IMG/VR virus record: IMGVR_UViG_3300033145_000568
Span: 1 to 61,649 of that record
Strand: one strand, 5' to 3'
Length of the DNA: 61,649 bases
Source: a virus
Each line of letters opens with the position of its first letter. Within the stretch, counting starts at the first letter, position 1. Shown here in pieces: positions 35,486 through 43,257 of the stretch. A model generated the notes under the pieces. It did no database searches and was not told the origin of the DNA. It saw only the letters and a program-made list of their open reading frames with translations. A program made the translations under genes and the position numbers.

Positions 35486-35695
35486 TTACAGCAATAACCC
35501 AATCTTTTCTGGCAATTTAGCTTGCTTCTCCAAATGCTCTGCTCTATACTCTGCTCTACGCTGTCGATAAGCAGAATCAAGGTGATACTTAACCGTTTTG
35601 CCGCTTACCGCCAAAGCCGCGCCTATCTCTCTGTAAAACATCCCTTCATCCCTCATCTTCTGTGCCTGTGCAATTTTCTCTGCCGTCATCTTCAT
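35486..35695 (-). CDS. Helix-turn-helix protein (69 aa)
   Basis: Resolvase-type HTH: KMRDEGMFYREIGAALAVSG then KTVKYHL, residues 13-40, followed by a basic helix. It overlaps the portal stop as ATGA. HTH proteins of this size can be small-terminase fragments or local regulators; next to the portal either is possible. Confidence 0.65.
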   Translation of the reverse strand: MKMTAEKIAQAQKMRDEGMFYREIGAALAVSGKTVKYHLDSAYRQRRAEYRAEHLEKQAKLPEKIGLLL

Positions 35696-37080
35696 TGTTC
35701 GTCACCACCAAGTAACTGACTCTCGCTTGATACCTCTGAGGGCACTGGGGCATGACCGATGATTACATCGCCTTTAGGCGACCATATTGCATTCATATCC
35801 ACATCAGGACTAATTGGCAGATTCCACAGAAACGCCCTCATTTCATTAAAACTCCAGCCCTGATTTCTAACACGGGCACCAACTTTTGCCATTTCCAACA
35901 CATCGCCCTTCAATGCCTCGATAGCTCCCAGATCGAATGCAAGCCGTAGTCCGCTCCCCGATTCCAGCAACGCCATATTCAACATGTCTTCGATCAAATC
36001 GCATCTAGGGAGAACAGCATTCTCGTAGTAAAGCCTGTACATAATCTCTGAGCTTGCGCGATTTGCATCATGATAATCTCCGGCCACAATAGGAGGCACT
36101 CCATAGGCACCCAAGATCTCCTCTTTTGTATACCTTCGCAGCTTTGGGAAATCCATATCGCGGTGAGAAGATCCTACATCTTCCCACTTCATGCCTTGCC
36201 CCATAACGGCCGGACGATGCCAGTTCTCCTCTCCCAAATGAGCATCTTCCCACGTTGCGAGGATCGTGTCGATATCGCCTTCAAGCAATCGCTGCTCCGA
36301 CACAAGCATTCCACCAGGGACTGCCCCTCGCTCGAAGAAAAGATAATTCCAGTTGATTGCCTTTAGGTCACCGGCTATAAGCACTCGCAACACCTGAGTC
36401 GGGGAATAGCCATAGAATGGACTCTCGGGATTGAACGATCGCATATAGATCATGTCCTCTGGCTTGAAGACAATGACCCCTGTAGGGCCAACCCACACAT
36501 AGCCATCGATCAACCGTTCTTTCCCAGCGACAACCATCATCTTACGCGGATCAATCAATGGCCAAAGCCCGGCTAATTTGGTTGGATCGTCCTTTGAATA
36601 CAGCTTCTCAATATAGGCCATGCCTGTCAGTTCCATGTAGGAAACAATCGCTGCTTTCAGCATATGGCCTGTTAATTGTGATGCTGCCGAGGGGCTTTCC
36701 AACACATCCAAAAGATCGTGATGCCGGATGACCTTACCGCCCTCGATTGAGGCCCATTTGTCTACTACCCCAGCGTACGTCTTTGACTGCGAGGATTGAT
36801 AGAAACTGCGCGCGCTCCTGAATTTGTTCTTTGCCGGATCATTCTCCATTTCGACAAGAACAAATGGAATATCTGCCACGGATTTAGCAAGGCGCTCTAT
36901 GGCCGTGAACACAGCAGGACATTCCTTGAATGCAGCGAAGATGGTTTGCAGCTCAGGGGGTATAGAGATGCGCCCTGAATTGTAGTTGGGCCTAACTGCT
37001 GGCAACAAACGGCTACCGATCTCTTCTTCCTTGATGATCGGTTTCCCCATTGCTCTATCCAGTGTCGCCAGTAGCCCCAT
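35692..37080 (-). CDS. Portal protein, HK97 type
   Basis: 462 residues from ATG 37080 (GAGGAGG six bases upstream). Matches HK97/SPP1-type portals: AIERLAKSVADIPFVL near residue 60, LTGMAYIEKLY, PEDMIYMRSFNP, FYGYSPTQVL and FERGAVPGGML, then a late helix with EILGAYGVPP. It forms the DNA gate and tail attachment vertex. Overlaps the preceding gene by 26 bases. Confidence 0.92.
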   Translation of the reverse strand: MGLLATLDRAMGKPIIKEEEIGSRLLPAVRPNYNSGRISIPPELQTIFAAFKECPAVFTAIERLAKSVADIPFVLVEMENDPAKNKFRSARSFYQSSQSKTYAGVVDKWASIEGGKVIRHHDLLDVLESPSAASQLTGHMLKAAIVSYMELTGMAYIEKLYSKDDPTKLAGLWPLIDPRKMMVVAGKERLIDGYVWVGPTGVIVFKPEDMIYMRSFNPESPFYGYSPTQVLRVLIAGDLKAINWNYLFFERGAVPGGMLVSEQRLLEGDIDTILATWEDAHLGEENWHRPAVMGQGMKWEDVGSSHRDMDFPKLRRYTKEEILGAYGVPPIVAGDYHDANRASSEIMYRLYYENAVLPRCDLIEDMLNMALLESGSGLRLAFDLGAIEALKGDVLEMAKVGARVRNQGWSFNEMRAFLWNLPISPDVDMNAIWSPKGDVIIGHAPVPSEVSSESQLLGGDEQ

Positions 37081-37426
37081 CAAGCGCCTCCTCTACTTGC
37101 GTTGATGCCTTAACCTCTTCTTTCTCAACGACTGCCTTGAATCCTGATCCACCACAAAGTTCACAATCCGTCCAACATCGTGCCATTGCATTGCATTCAC
37201 ACTTCTCTACGAACCCATTTGCTTGCAAGAGCGTCCAGAAAGAATCGATTGCATTGTAGTGAACCCTCATCGTTTCTTGCTTAAACCGTTTGTACCCTGG
37301 GTTTTCTCGATCCCCGCCATAGATCATTTCTCCACGTTCAAGCATGTCCTTCATGAGATCTATCTGCTCATGAAATATCTGCCGCAGCAACTCCCCTGTC
37401 ATCATGTTCACCGATCCTTTTTTCAT
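37055..37426 (-). CDS. Cysteine-rich protein before portal (123 aa)
   Basis: Start chosen at 37426, overlapping the stop of the 40-residue gene as ATGA. Helical N-terminal half (LRQIFHEQIDLMKDMLERG). Residues 82-98 hold CECNAMARCWTDCELCGG, five cysteines that could bind zinc. Unknown family; location suggests a head-assembly or DNA-packaging helper. Confidence 0.55.
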   Translation of the reverse strand: MKKGSVNMMTGELLRQIFHEQIDLMKDMLERGEMIYGGDRENPGYKRFKQETMRVHYNAIDSFWTLLQANGFVEKCECNAMARCWTDCELCGGSGFKAVVEKEEVKASTQVEEALDGATGDTG

Positions 37427-37545
37427 TTGGTTTTCTTCAGCATCTCGATCAACTTTGCGCCCTGCTTCTTCAACCATCCTAAGATCGCTGCCAGCAGCAT
37501 CTTCCTGATCCATGCTGCTATTGGCCCCCTTTTGCCTCTCTTCAT
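37423..37545 (-). CDS. Basic amphipathic microprotein (40 aa)
   Basis: AGGAAGG six bases before ATG 37545; stop coupled to the next gene by ATGA. The whole chain is one or two amphipathic basic helices (AAWIRKMLLAAILGWLKKQ, AKLIEMLKKTK) with the look of a membrane-active peptide. No known family. Confidence 0.5.
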   Translation of the reverse strand: MKRGKRGPIAAWIRKMLLAAILGWLKKQGAKLIEMLKKTK

Positions 37546-37587
37546 TGCTGCCTTCCTATCCTCTATTGCTCAATTTCAGATAGAGCA

Positions 37588-38295
37588 CTATGCATTTTCG
37601 TAGAAACCATTGAGTTCTGCACTAATTGCACCACTGCCTGTGGCAAGGAAAAAGATATCAGACTTAGCCGCACATTCAAGAGGAGTAATATAAGATATTG
37701 TTTCACCATTGAAATATACATTCAGCGTACGCCGAACTTCAGCCACTTTTCCAAAAGATCGGTACATAAGCCGAACTTCAGAAGCTGCTGCCGCTGCAAT
37801 GTATGCACTTACCTGAATGATTCTCCCGGTTTTCCCCGCAGGAACACTCTGCCGGCAGGCCATTGACCTCTCAAAGCCAATAGGCACTTTAAGTTGAACC
37901 TTGGCTTGTGTCTGAGGCACACCAGTAACTACAGTGTCATCGAGATAGCAATAGAGATCACCAACCGCCGGGACTGCACTAACATTGTGCATTGAGAATA
38001 CTCGGATCCATGTCTTTCCAGATCCCACCTCTGTTTCTGTTTGCCCGTTAAGAGTTTGGACAACTGTCTGTGGATTCCAATCTGCATCAAGCCCCTTAAC
38101 TTCCACATCAAACGTGTCGCTTCCGCTTGAACTTGATATCTTGAGGGCTGCTGCCGTTGCGATCTCAGTATGCCGTGCCCCAAAAGACCAAATATCTTCA
38201 AGCGTTCCCGCCACCGCAGGATTTTGTCCAAAAGCACGCCATTTCCTTGCCCCAGCATCGAGAACATTATGAACAGCCAGCAGATGAATCGACAT
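37588..38295 (-). CDS. Virion-associated beta protein (235 aa)
   Basis: Begins MSIHLLAVHNVLDAGARKW and is beta-rich throughout (VQLKVPIGFERSMACRQSVP, VRLMYRSFGKVAEVRRTLNV). The pattern is like phage decoration or fibre-attached domains. First gene of the head cluster, just behind the promoter and terminator-like unit at 38314-38399. Function inferred from context. Confidence 0.6.
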   Translation of the reverse strand: MSIHLLAVHNVLDAGARKWRAFGQNPAVAGTLEDIWSFGARHTEIATAAALKISSSSGSDTFDVEVKGLDADWNPQTVVQTLNGQTETEVGSGKTWIRVFSMHNVSAVPAVGDLYCYLDDTVVTGVPQTQAKVQLKVPIGFERSMACRQSVPAGKTGRIIQVSAYIAAAAASEVRLMYRSFGKVAEVRRTLNVYFNGETISYITPLECAAKSDIFFLATGSGAISAELNGFYENA

Positions 38296-38313
38296 AAACC
38301 CTCCTCACAACAT

Positions 38314-38332
38314 AAAAAGCCCCCAGCGGGGG
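38314..38332 (-). terminator. Rho-independent terminator
   Basis: On the minus strand CCCCC-GCT-GGGGG-CTTTTT. An alternative hairpin GGGG-AAT-CCCC just upstream uses the same C run, so the two forms exclude each other. It lies 20 bases before the start of the 235-residue gene and only about 40 bases after a predicted transcription start. Confidence 0.7.
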
Positions 38333-38370
38333 ATTCCCCGACAGGAGCTTTCGTATTTCGCTCTGCGGCT

Positions 38371-38399
38371 ACTTTAGCGACTTCCGTCTACAATGTCAA
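38371..38399 (-). promoter_or_regulatory. Leftward sigma-70-type promoter
   Basis: Minus strand TTGACA (38399-38394), 17-base spacer ending GTCGC, then TAAAGT (38376-38371). The -35 is perfect, the -10 weak. Transcription would start near 38363 and meet the terminator hairpin 35-45 bases later, so it drives either a very short RNA or an attenuated head operon. Confidence 0.6.
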
Positions 38400-38404
38400 G
38401 CCCT

Positions 38405-38650
38405 TTAGCCATCTCCTTCATCTGGATCTGGCCGCTTTCGCACTATTGCGTACTCTCGTATTCGCCTGGCAAGTTCCTTTGCGAAGAAGGCTGCTATTGT
38501 CTTGTTGTTTAGATCTGTTGATCCCTTCTTCTTGAACCCTTGGGCAAAATCCTGTAGTAGGGCTTCCAGCGTTGTGTAATCCTCCGCCTCACCCGTTTGA
38601 GAGGATTTACGACCCCTCTCAGTTGATCGAGATTGCCTTGTAGCCATCAT
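38405..38650 (-). CDS. Hypothetical protein (81 aa)
   Basis: TGATG coupling to the previous gene. The first 20 residues (MMATRQSRSTERGRKSSQTG) are coded by the dispersed hairpin element, copy B. The remainder is helical and basic (EALLQDFAQGFKKKG, FFAKELARRIREYAIVRKR). Unknown family. Confidence 0.6.
   Translation of the reverse strand: MMATRQSRSTERGRKSSQTGEAEDYTTLEALLQDFAQGFKKKGSTDLNNKTIAAFFAKELARRIREYAIVRKRPDPDEGDG
38593..38645 (-). repeat. Dispersed hairpin element, copy B
   Basis: Core CTGAGAGGGGTCGTAAATC then CTCTCAA, preceded by TACAAGGCAA and a spacer five bases longer than in copies A and D. Here it is translated as the N-terminus of the 81-residue gene (STERGRKSSQ). Confidence 0.8.
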
Positions 38651-39036
38651 CAAGTAGCCGCTTCTATTGTTCGCACCGCACAATAGCAACAAAGGTCAGG
38701 ATCAGCGCGTAACAATCTCCACATTCCCATCATCCCAAGCCTGCCATCAATCGAAACGTCTTTCTCGCCGCTTACAGAAAGCCAATACATCAGATAGTGG
38801 CTAACGAGATCTCGTCGCTCAATCTTGTCCAGCACCAAAGCGCACGCATTGCGGTCAGTGGTAAAATGCTGTGTATCAGAAATCTGTTTCCTGGCTAATT
38901 CAGACTCCCAACCAGTATACCATCGTCCATATCCGCTTTTCTCCACAAAGGAACGCCAACCCATTACGCGGACACCAATAATCCCGTCTTTCTTGTCTGC
39001 CTCCATCGCATCCCACTCAGCCTTGTTCATCATCAT
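38650..39036 (-). CDS. Phage ABA-sandwich-like protein (128 aa)
   Basis: IIGVRVMGWRSFVE, GRWYTGWESE, then FTTDRNACALVLDKIERRDL resemble the small phage 'ABA sandwich' proteins (GWR...TDxxAxxxVxxxI). Role unknown. The first of three ATG codons overlaps the previous stop as ATGA; GAGGGG is upstream. Confidence 0.65.
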   Translation of the reverse strand: MMMNKAEWDAMEADKKDGIIGVRVMGWRSFVEKSGYGRWYTGWESELARKQISDTQHFTTDRNACALVLDKIERRDLVSHYLMYWLSVSGEKDVSIDGRLGMMGMWRLLRADPDLCCYCAVRTIEAAT

Positions 39037-39431
39037 CCCCTCGGAGAAAATTGGTCAACCTTCCCACGCAAGAAATCCACAACAATAAAGCCTGCGCTCA
39101 TCTTGCGCAACTTATATCTACAAGCCGTAGCTCCTGCTTTTCTGAGAGCGCGCCGGCAATTAACAGAGAGTGTTTTCTCTCCCGGATGAGGGCACATGAC
39201 CTTGCGCGCCCCTTCCCCGTTTGTGTAAAACTGGAAGGCAACCAGGCTTGAATCAGGGTATGGCCCTTTGCCAAAATTAGGCGGAGGAACATTATTGGAT
39301 GGCGTTACGGTTTTGAATCTATCAAGGTGCCATTCCCGGACTGTTGCTGCACCAAAAACAAAACGCCCACATTGCATATTAACCTTCCCTACTCCCAGCT
39401 TCAGTTTGGTGCTCTCTATTTCTTCCCACAT
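39033..39431 (-). CDS. Hypothetical protein (132 aa)
   Basis: Beta-rich basic protein (VREWHLDRFKTVTPSNN, LVAFQFYTNGEGARKVMCP, CRYKLRKMSAGFIVVDFLRG). Nothing recognised. Overlaps the next gene by four bases. Confidence 0.6.
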   Translation of the reverse strand: MWEEIESTKLKLGVGKVNMQCGRFVFGAATVREWHLDRFKTVTPSNNVPPPNFGKGPYPDSSLVAFQFYTNGEGARKVMCPHPGEKTLSVNCRRALRKAGATACRYKLRKMSAGFIVVDFLRGKVDQFSPRG

Positions 39432-39433
39432 AA

Positions 39434-39985
39434 CTAGACCTTCCTCTTATGTTGTACCCGCGCAAGCTGTCTCAATAGCGCGTAATAGTGAAATTTGTAG
39501 GCTGCCTCCAATTTCTGCATCTGGCTATCCGTTACTGGCTTTGCAGATCGGAGAACCGGAGCTCCTTTTTCAATAAGCACCTCATATCCTTTTTGCTTAA
39601 CTTGTGTTGCTTTGCGCCAATATACATAGAGTAATCCTGCATAGTCAGGCACATCATCAGCGCTTACAAGGTTTTGAGGAACCGCGATGTAATACTGCCG
39701 AGGAACACCAATAGCAAAACCTATTGGGCAATCTGCCTTCATTGCTGCAGCAAGACATTCATGCTTCCGCTTTTTCTTGAACTCAGCACGGAAATCACTT
39801 GCAGAGATCTTGACTTCAACCTCAATACCGTACCCGGCTTTCGTAATTGAATAAACATCGCATTCATGCCACCAGTGAGGGTAAAAGTGAGTAATGGCAG
39901 ATGCATGGCCGCGCTCAAGCAGCCATTCTGTTACTGCTAGTTCGATCTCGCATGTTGTCAATCCCTGCTTGGTCTTATCCAACAC
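39434..39985 (-). CDS. MmcB-like/PD-(D/E)xK-fold protein (183 aa)
   Basis: GTG start at 39985 coupled as TAGTG to the membrane-protein stop, with AGGAGG nine bases upstream; a longer reading has no site. HECDVYSITKAGYGIEVEVKIS (residues ~35-55; D, then ExEVK) fits a nuclease-type core, as in MmcB-like DNA-repair proteins, followed by a basic SDFRAEFKKKRKHE. Probably acts on DNA, specificity unknown. Confidence 0.65.
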   Translation of the reverse strand: MLDKTKQGLTTCEIELAVTEWLLERGHASAITHFYPHWWHECDVYSITKAGYGIEVEVKISASDFRAEFKKKRKHECLAAAMKADCPIGFAIGVPRQYYIAVPQNLVSADDVPDYAGLLYVYWRKATQVKQKGYEVLIEKGAPVLRSAKPVTDSQMQKLEAAYKFHYYALLRQLARVQHKRKV

Positions 39986-40176
39986 TATCCGCCCCCTCCT
40001 GCTGGCCCCAACCACTGCATGATTAGGTAGATCACACTGAAGGTCGCGGCCGTGCCTATGCCCAAAAGAGCCACGATGTCTTCCCATTCTTGGCTCTTAA
40101 CAAATAGAGTCCCGCAAATGCCGATCACCACTCCCAGCCCACACAGCAGCAAGAGCCCATTCAGTGTCCACAGCAT
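39985..40176 (-). CDS. Small membrane protein (63 aa)
   Basis: Two hydrophobic segments (LLLLCGLGVVIGICGTLF and IVALLGIGTAATFSVIYLIM) joined by KSQEWED, and a Gly-rich end that contains the ribosome site of the next gene. Small phage membrane proteins of this form can be holins or exclusion factors; function unknown. Confidence 0.6.
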   Translation of the reverse strand: MLWTLNGLLLLCGLGVVIGICGTLFVKSQEWEDIVALLGIGTAATFSVIYLIMQWLGPAGGGG

Positions 40177-40177
40177 G

Positions 40178-40255
40178 TCACATCCTCCCGGTCACTTGTA
40201 CCCATATGACCGCAATCAACGCCCCAATGACGAAACCGAACAGTAACCATCCCAT
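40178..40255 (-). CDS. Single-helix membrane microprotein (25 aa)
   Basis: ATG at 40255 overlaps the previous stop (TAATG) with GGAGG four bases upstream. Nearly the whole peptide is one membrane helix (GWLLFGFVIGALIAVIWVQ). It is followed two bases later by the two-helix membrane protein, so the two may act together. Confidence 0.5.
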   Translation of the reverse strand: MGWLLFGFVIGALIAVIWVQVTGRM

Positions 40256-40461
40256 TACTCCTCCTCTGACAGCTTGGATGCCCGACCAGCCAAGAAAGCT
40301 TCGCGTAACGCCCACCCGTGCCACGCAAGCGCATTCTCGAAATCAGATGTATCAATAACACCATGAACGTAATCAGACGCGCTTTTGATAGCCTCGTAGC
40401 TTGCCGCCGTGTAGAATGGTGTCAGATCCTTCCCGCTTGAGATGATTTCTCTGCTACCCAT
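40255..40461 (-). CDS. Hypothetical protein (68 aa)
   Basis: Helical, with AAIK... replaced here by AASYEAIKSASDYVHGVID and ALAWHGWALREAFLAGR. Ends LSEEE exactly like the upstream 147-residue gene, and the DNA at both ends (CTGTCAGAGGAGGA) is duplicated. Unknown family. Confidence 0.6.
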   Translation of the reverse strand: MGSREIISSGKDLTPFYTAASYEAIKSASDYVHGVIDTSDFENALAWHGWALREAFLAGRASKLSEEE

Positions 40462-40904
40462 TATTCCTCCTCTGACAGCAGTGCAAGGGCAGTATCTACA
40501 GCAGCCAAGACGTGTGTTAGTTGTCCAACGCCTGTTTCGTGATATGATTTGACATATAGTAACGCCCCCCTCACCGGCTCCAGCTTTGCGGCGATGATGG
40601 CAATAACGGTTTCATCAGCAACGCCATATGCAGTCCCAACCGAGCTGCTATCCGGCGCTCCATTCCCTCCGCTCAATATAGTAACCGGCTTACCATCATC
40701 TGTCTGTAGCCGAACAAGGCTAATGCCGCTCTCTACTAATGCTTCCCTGATCTCCTTCGCTAGCCTCATCTCACACCCCCTCCTCAGAATTGCATCTGTC
40801 GGATGTGCGCCTGAGAATCCAACCTTCTCATACATCTTTATGTCATCAAGGTGTCTGTTGAGAACGCTCTCCCTCTCTAAATCAACCTCTATCGTCACTT
40901 TCAT
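40461..40904 (-). CDS. Hypothetical protein (147 aa)
   Basis: GCAGGAGGG upstream. Begins with a beta strand (MKVTIEVDLERE), then helices; SLVRLQTDDGKPVTILSGG lies mid-chain. Ends LSEEE, shared with the next gene. Not recognised. Confidence 0.6.
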   Translation of the reverse strand: MKVTIEVDLERESVLNRHLDDIKMYEKVGFSGAHPTDAILRRGCEMRLAKEIREALVESGISLVRLQTDDGKPVTILSGGNGAPDSSSVGTAYGVADETVIAIIAAKLEPVRGALLYVKSYHETGVGQLTHVLAAVDTALALLSEEE

Positions 40905-40917
40905 TATGCCCTCCTGC

Positions 40918-41067
40918 TCAGTCCATGAATGGTTCTACATACCACGGCGGACCCTCCTTGACCTCCCAAAGCATTGATTGCACAATGCCCTGATCTCCCA
41001 CCCCGTCAAATCTGGAATCGTCATCAATCCCTTCGTACTCTCCGCCATCTCCCCACTTATCCATCAT
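40918..41067 (-). CDS. Acidic microprotein (49 aa)
   Basis: ATG overlaps the previous stop (ATGA). Very acidic (WGDGGEYEGIDDDSRFDG) and ending GPPWYVEPFMD. Open throughout the otherwise empty gap between two genes and ending just before the next ribosome site. Acidic microproteins can mimic DNA, but there is no direct evidence for that here. Confidence 0.55.
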   Translation of the reverse strand: MMDKWGDGGEYEGIDDDSRFDGVGDQGIVQSMLWEVKEGPPWYVEPFMD

Positions 41068-41585
41068 ACATCCATCAGCAACTCAGGATGCCTTACTTGT
41101 CCCAGCACCGCCAAGACAAAGATATTCCACTCAGGAAGCCGGTGATTACTGCGTTGCCTGATCATCCGCTGTAGAGTCATGTAGTTGGCGCATACAATCC
41201 GTCGCTGCAAGAACGACTCTGGCAGATGTCGCTTCGTCCAACGCCAATCATTCGCCCGAATGTGCAGATTCAGTTGATCGAGTAACGCTTGGCTTTGGAT
41301 CCCGCCCTCAAAGTCAGATTGACCTAACTCACGCTTAGTAATCGTGTGCATGGTGCTTTCACTCTGTCGAGTGATCCCGACTCTGTACGTCGCCTCTTGC
41401 TGCCACCATTCACGAGCGGCTGTCACGTCAAGCCAAACCACGATTGATTCAAGGAACTTGTTGTGTCCATCGCCCTTAAATGCCAGCTTCCTTGCAACAA
41501 CCGGGTCCGGCTTCTTGTTGTAAGACAAGGACAAACCCAGCAATGCCTCTTCATACCCCGCTTCCTTCAAGATCGCTACTTTCAT
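41064..41585 (-). CDS. ThyX-like phage protein (173 aa)
   Basis: AREWWQQEATYRVGITRQSE followed by STMHTI recalls the substrate-binding RHRxxSxNE region of flavin-dependent thymidylate synthases, and LPESFLQRRIVCANYMTL then HRLPEWNIFVLAVLGQ are conserved in a phage protein family I know only by pattern. Much shorter than ThyX (over 200) and without the RHR triad, so enzyme activity is doubtful. Confidence 0.6.
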   Translation of the reverse strand: MKVAILKEAGYEEALLGLSLSYNKKPDPVVARKLAFKGDGHNKFLESIVVWLDVTAAREWWQQEATYRVGITRQSESTMHTITKRELGQSDFEGGIQSQALLDQLNLHIRANDWRWTKRHLPESFLQRRIVCANYMTLQRMIRQRSNHRLPEWNIFVLAVLGQVRHPELLMDV

Positions 41586-41842
41586 TATGATCTCCTGCTT
41601 AATCCGCGAGCCGCATCCTCATTCAAATTTCTTGCGGTATCAAGGGTATACAACTGCAAGAACTCATCCACGCCGGAGGGATCCCCTTTGTAGAAACGAT
41701 CCGCCATATCCTTGAGATTCACCACTAATTCCCGTAAAGAAAACCCATAGTATTTGCCATTGTGTGAATCGCAAAGCCGCGCAGCTTGCTCTAACAGCCC
41801 TGGGGCACTTACCTTCGATCCCGGCCTCGTTGGATATTCCAT
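41585..41842 (-). CDS. Hypothetical protein (85 aa)
   Basis: Start set at 41842 because AAGGAGG lies five bases upstream; the longer frame upstream overlaps another small gene. Helical (APGLLEQAARLCDSHNG, LRELVVNLKDMADRFYKG). Unknown. Confidence 0.6.
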   Translation of the reverse strand: MEYPTRPGSKVSAPGLLEQAARLCDSHNGKYYGFSLRELVVNLKDMADRFYKGDPSGVDEFLQLYTLDTARNLNEDAARGLSRRS

Positions 41843-41960
41843 CAGTCCTCCTTGCTTCTTGAATCTGTACGGGACGGGCAGCTTACTTACACGAACGCCA
41901 ACGTCTCCGCCCGCCCCGCTTTCTCTCCCTGTGAGAGAATCGTTTATATCTAAACCAAGC

Positions 41961-42080
41961 CTACCAGCCAAACTGGACAGTCCCGTCAAGCTGAATGAAC
42001 CCCACACAGCGCTCATTCTCGCCCTCGATCCATCCAAGCCATCCGACTTCTTGCGGCTTCTTGTACAGTCTAATGCTCAT
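41961..42080 (-). CDS. Microprotein (39 aa)
   Basis: AGGAGGGGG seven bases before ATG 42080. Sequence VGWLGWIEGENERCVGFIQ and a C-terminal QFGW suggest one small beta sheet. The 118 bases after it, before the 85-residue gene, are non-coding and hold a small TCTCTC/GAGAGA hairpin. Confidence 0.5.
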   Translation of the reverse strand: MSIRLYKKPQEVGWLGWIEGENERCVGFIQLDGTVQFGW

Positions 42081-42099
42081 TATTCACCCCCTCCTACAT

Positions 42100-42231
42100 T
42101 TAGTCTGCACTCGTTCTCTCGGGTTCCTGTATAAACACGATTGCTTGTTGGCTGCCAGATGCCGCATCAGGACTGTCTACAATAATCCCAAAACTTCGCC
42201 CGCAATGAGGACATGTGATAATTCCCGTCAC
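42100..42231 (-). CDS. CPHC microprotein (43 aa)
   Basis: GTG start at 42231, AGGAGG eight bases upstream. One CPHCG knuckle at residues 7-11, then a hydrophobic strand and an acidic tail. A single knuckle can bind zinc only as a dimer, so it may be half of a zinc ribbon. Unknown function. Confidence 0.5.
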   Translation of the reverse strand: MTGIITCPHCGRSFGIIVDSPDAASGSQQAIVFIQEPERTSAD

Positions 42232-42323
42232 GTCAATCACCTCCTACATCCTAGCTACTTTTTCAGACCGCCCTATCCTTGCGCTTAGTTGTCAATCCTA
42301 CGTAAAGCGTTTCGCCTACCAAT

Positions 42324-42398
42324 TCAGCGTGTGATCACTGGATACGCTTCCCCCGGTTGCTGCGTATATGGTTGTCCGTAGTACTGCGGATCACCCAT
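42324..42398 (-). CDS. Possible Gln/Tyr/Pro microprotein (24 aa)
   Basis: AGGGTG eight bases before ATG 42398. QYYGQPYTQQPGEAYPV is low-complexity. Too short to judge by content; retained because of site and spacing. Confidence 0.35.
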   Translation of the reverse strand: MGDPQYYGQPYTQQPGEAYPVITR

Positions 42399-42403
42399 GC
42401 CAA

Positions 42404-42601
42404 TCACCCTCTCAATATCTCGATATATGCCTTCACCACGGCGACAAGCTCCTCGCTTGCCTCCGCCTTCCGTATCAGCAACGCCTCGACCACTTTGGAA
42501 TTCTCTCTGCTTTGCCGGTTCGCACGACCCAGCATCCATATGTAGCACAGCGTCGTGACTGTCATCCCCGCGCCCGCGCCTAAGATTATCCCGTATACCA
42601 T
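42404..42601 (-). CDS. Single-span membrane protein (65 aa)
   Basis: AAAGGAGG four bases before ATG 42601. N-terminal membrane helix (GIILGAGAGMTVTTLCYIWML), basic stop-transfer (GRANRQSREN) and a cytoplasmic helix (ALLIRKAEASEELVAVVKAY). Unknown role; one of several membrane microproteins in this block. Confidence 0.65.
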   Translation of the reverse strand: MVYGIILGAGAGMTVTTLCYIWMLGRANRQSRENSKVVEALLIRKAEASEELVAVVKAYIEILRG

Positions 42602-42726
42602 GCTGCCTCCTTTTGTTGCGGGTACTCACGCTCCAGGAAAGCAGCAACTGCCACCGTTTCAGGTTCATCTGCATTGCCCACACACAGAGCTACAATTTCT
42701 CGCGCTACTCTTTCACTTTTATTCAT
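42586..42726 (-). CDS. Hypothetical microprotein (46 aa)
   Basis: ATG overlaps the previous stop as ATGA. Helical: SERVAREIVALCVGNADEPE then VAVAAFLEREYPQQ. Its end overlaps the next start by 16 bases. Unknown. Confidence 0.55.
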   Translation of the reverse strand: MNKSERVAREIVALCVGNADEPETVAVAAFLEREYPQQKEAAWYTG

Positions 42727-42932
42727 CGTACTTTTCCCTCCCTTTTTTCAATATCGTGAGTCATTGACCACTTCAGCGCTTCCCAGAATGTTGAGCTATG
42801 TAATAGTCGGCCAAAAGCCTTAACTGCCAACATGATCAGTTTGCATACTTCTCTCAATTCATCCGTTCTTTTCACAGTTCGGTCCTCTTGCGGTATAAGT
42901 GCGGTTTCGACTCCGCAGACTACTTCACTCAT
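42723..42932 (-). CDS. Hypothetical protein (69 aa)
   Basis: Start overlaps the end of the 110-residue gene by eight bases. Helical, with two cysteines and a basic end (WSMTHDIEKREGKVR). Unknown. Confidence 0.55.
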   Translation of the reverse strand: MSEVVCGVETALIPQEDRTVKRTDELREVCKLIMLAVKAFGRLLHSSTFWEALKWSMTHDIEKREGKVR

Positions 42933-43257
42933 TCAGGCTGTAAATACGCGTGATGATAGTCCGCAATACATCATCAGTCGTCATTTCCTCAACTATGACC
43001 CGGACGCGCTCTTTGAACGCTTCATTGTCCCGTAGCGAGGCAGTGATCGTGTTATTGATGATCTGTCTCACCACTTGTCGCACGGCTTCTTCGACGAAGG
43101 TGTTCGATCCAAATCTTTCTGGTTTCATAAGGGCCTTGTCAATGGCCTCTTCAATGCGCTCCCCAATGGCACTGTCTAACACTGCCTGTACCACTTGTTG
43201 CTCAACAGCTTTCGCATCTAGCTTTACCTTCAGATCCATGCCTTCCTCCTTTGTCAT
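42925..43257 (-). CDS. Hypothetical helical protein (110 aa)
   Basis: Almost entirely helical and regularly charged (QQVVQAVLDSAIGERIEEAI, AVRQVVRQIINNTITAS). No motif of known function. ATGA overlap with the DUF5662-like gene upstream. Confidence 0.6.
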   Translation of the reverse strand: MTKEEGMDLKVKLDAKAVEQQVVQAVLDSAIGERIEEAIDKALMKPERFGSNTFVEEAVRQVVRQIINNTITASLRDNEAFKERVRVIVEEMTTDDVLRTIITRIYSLNE

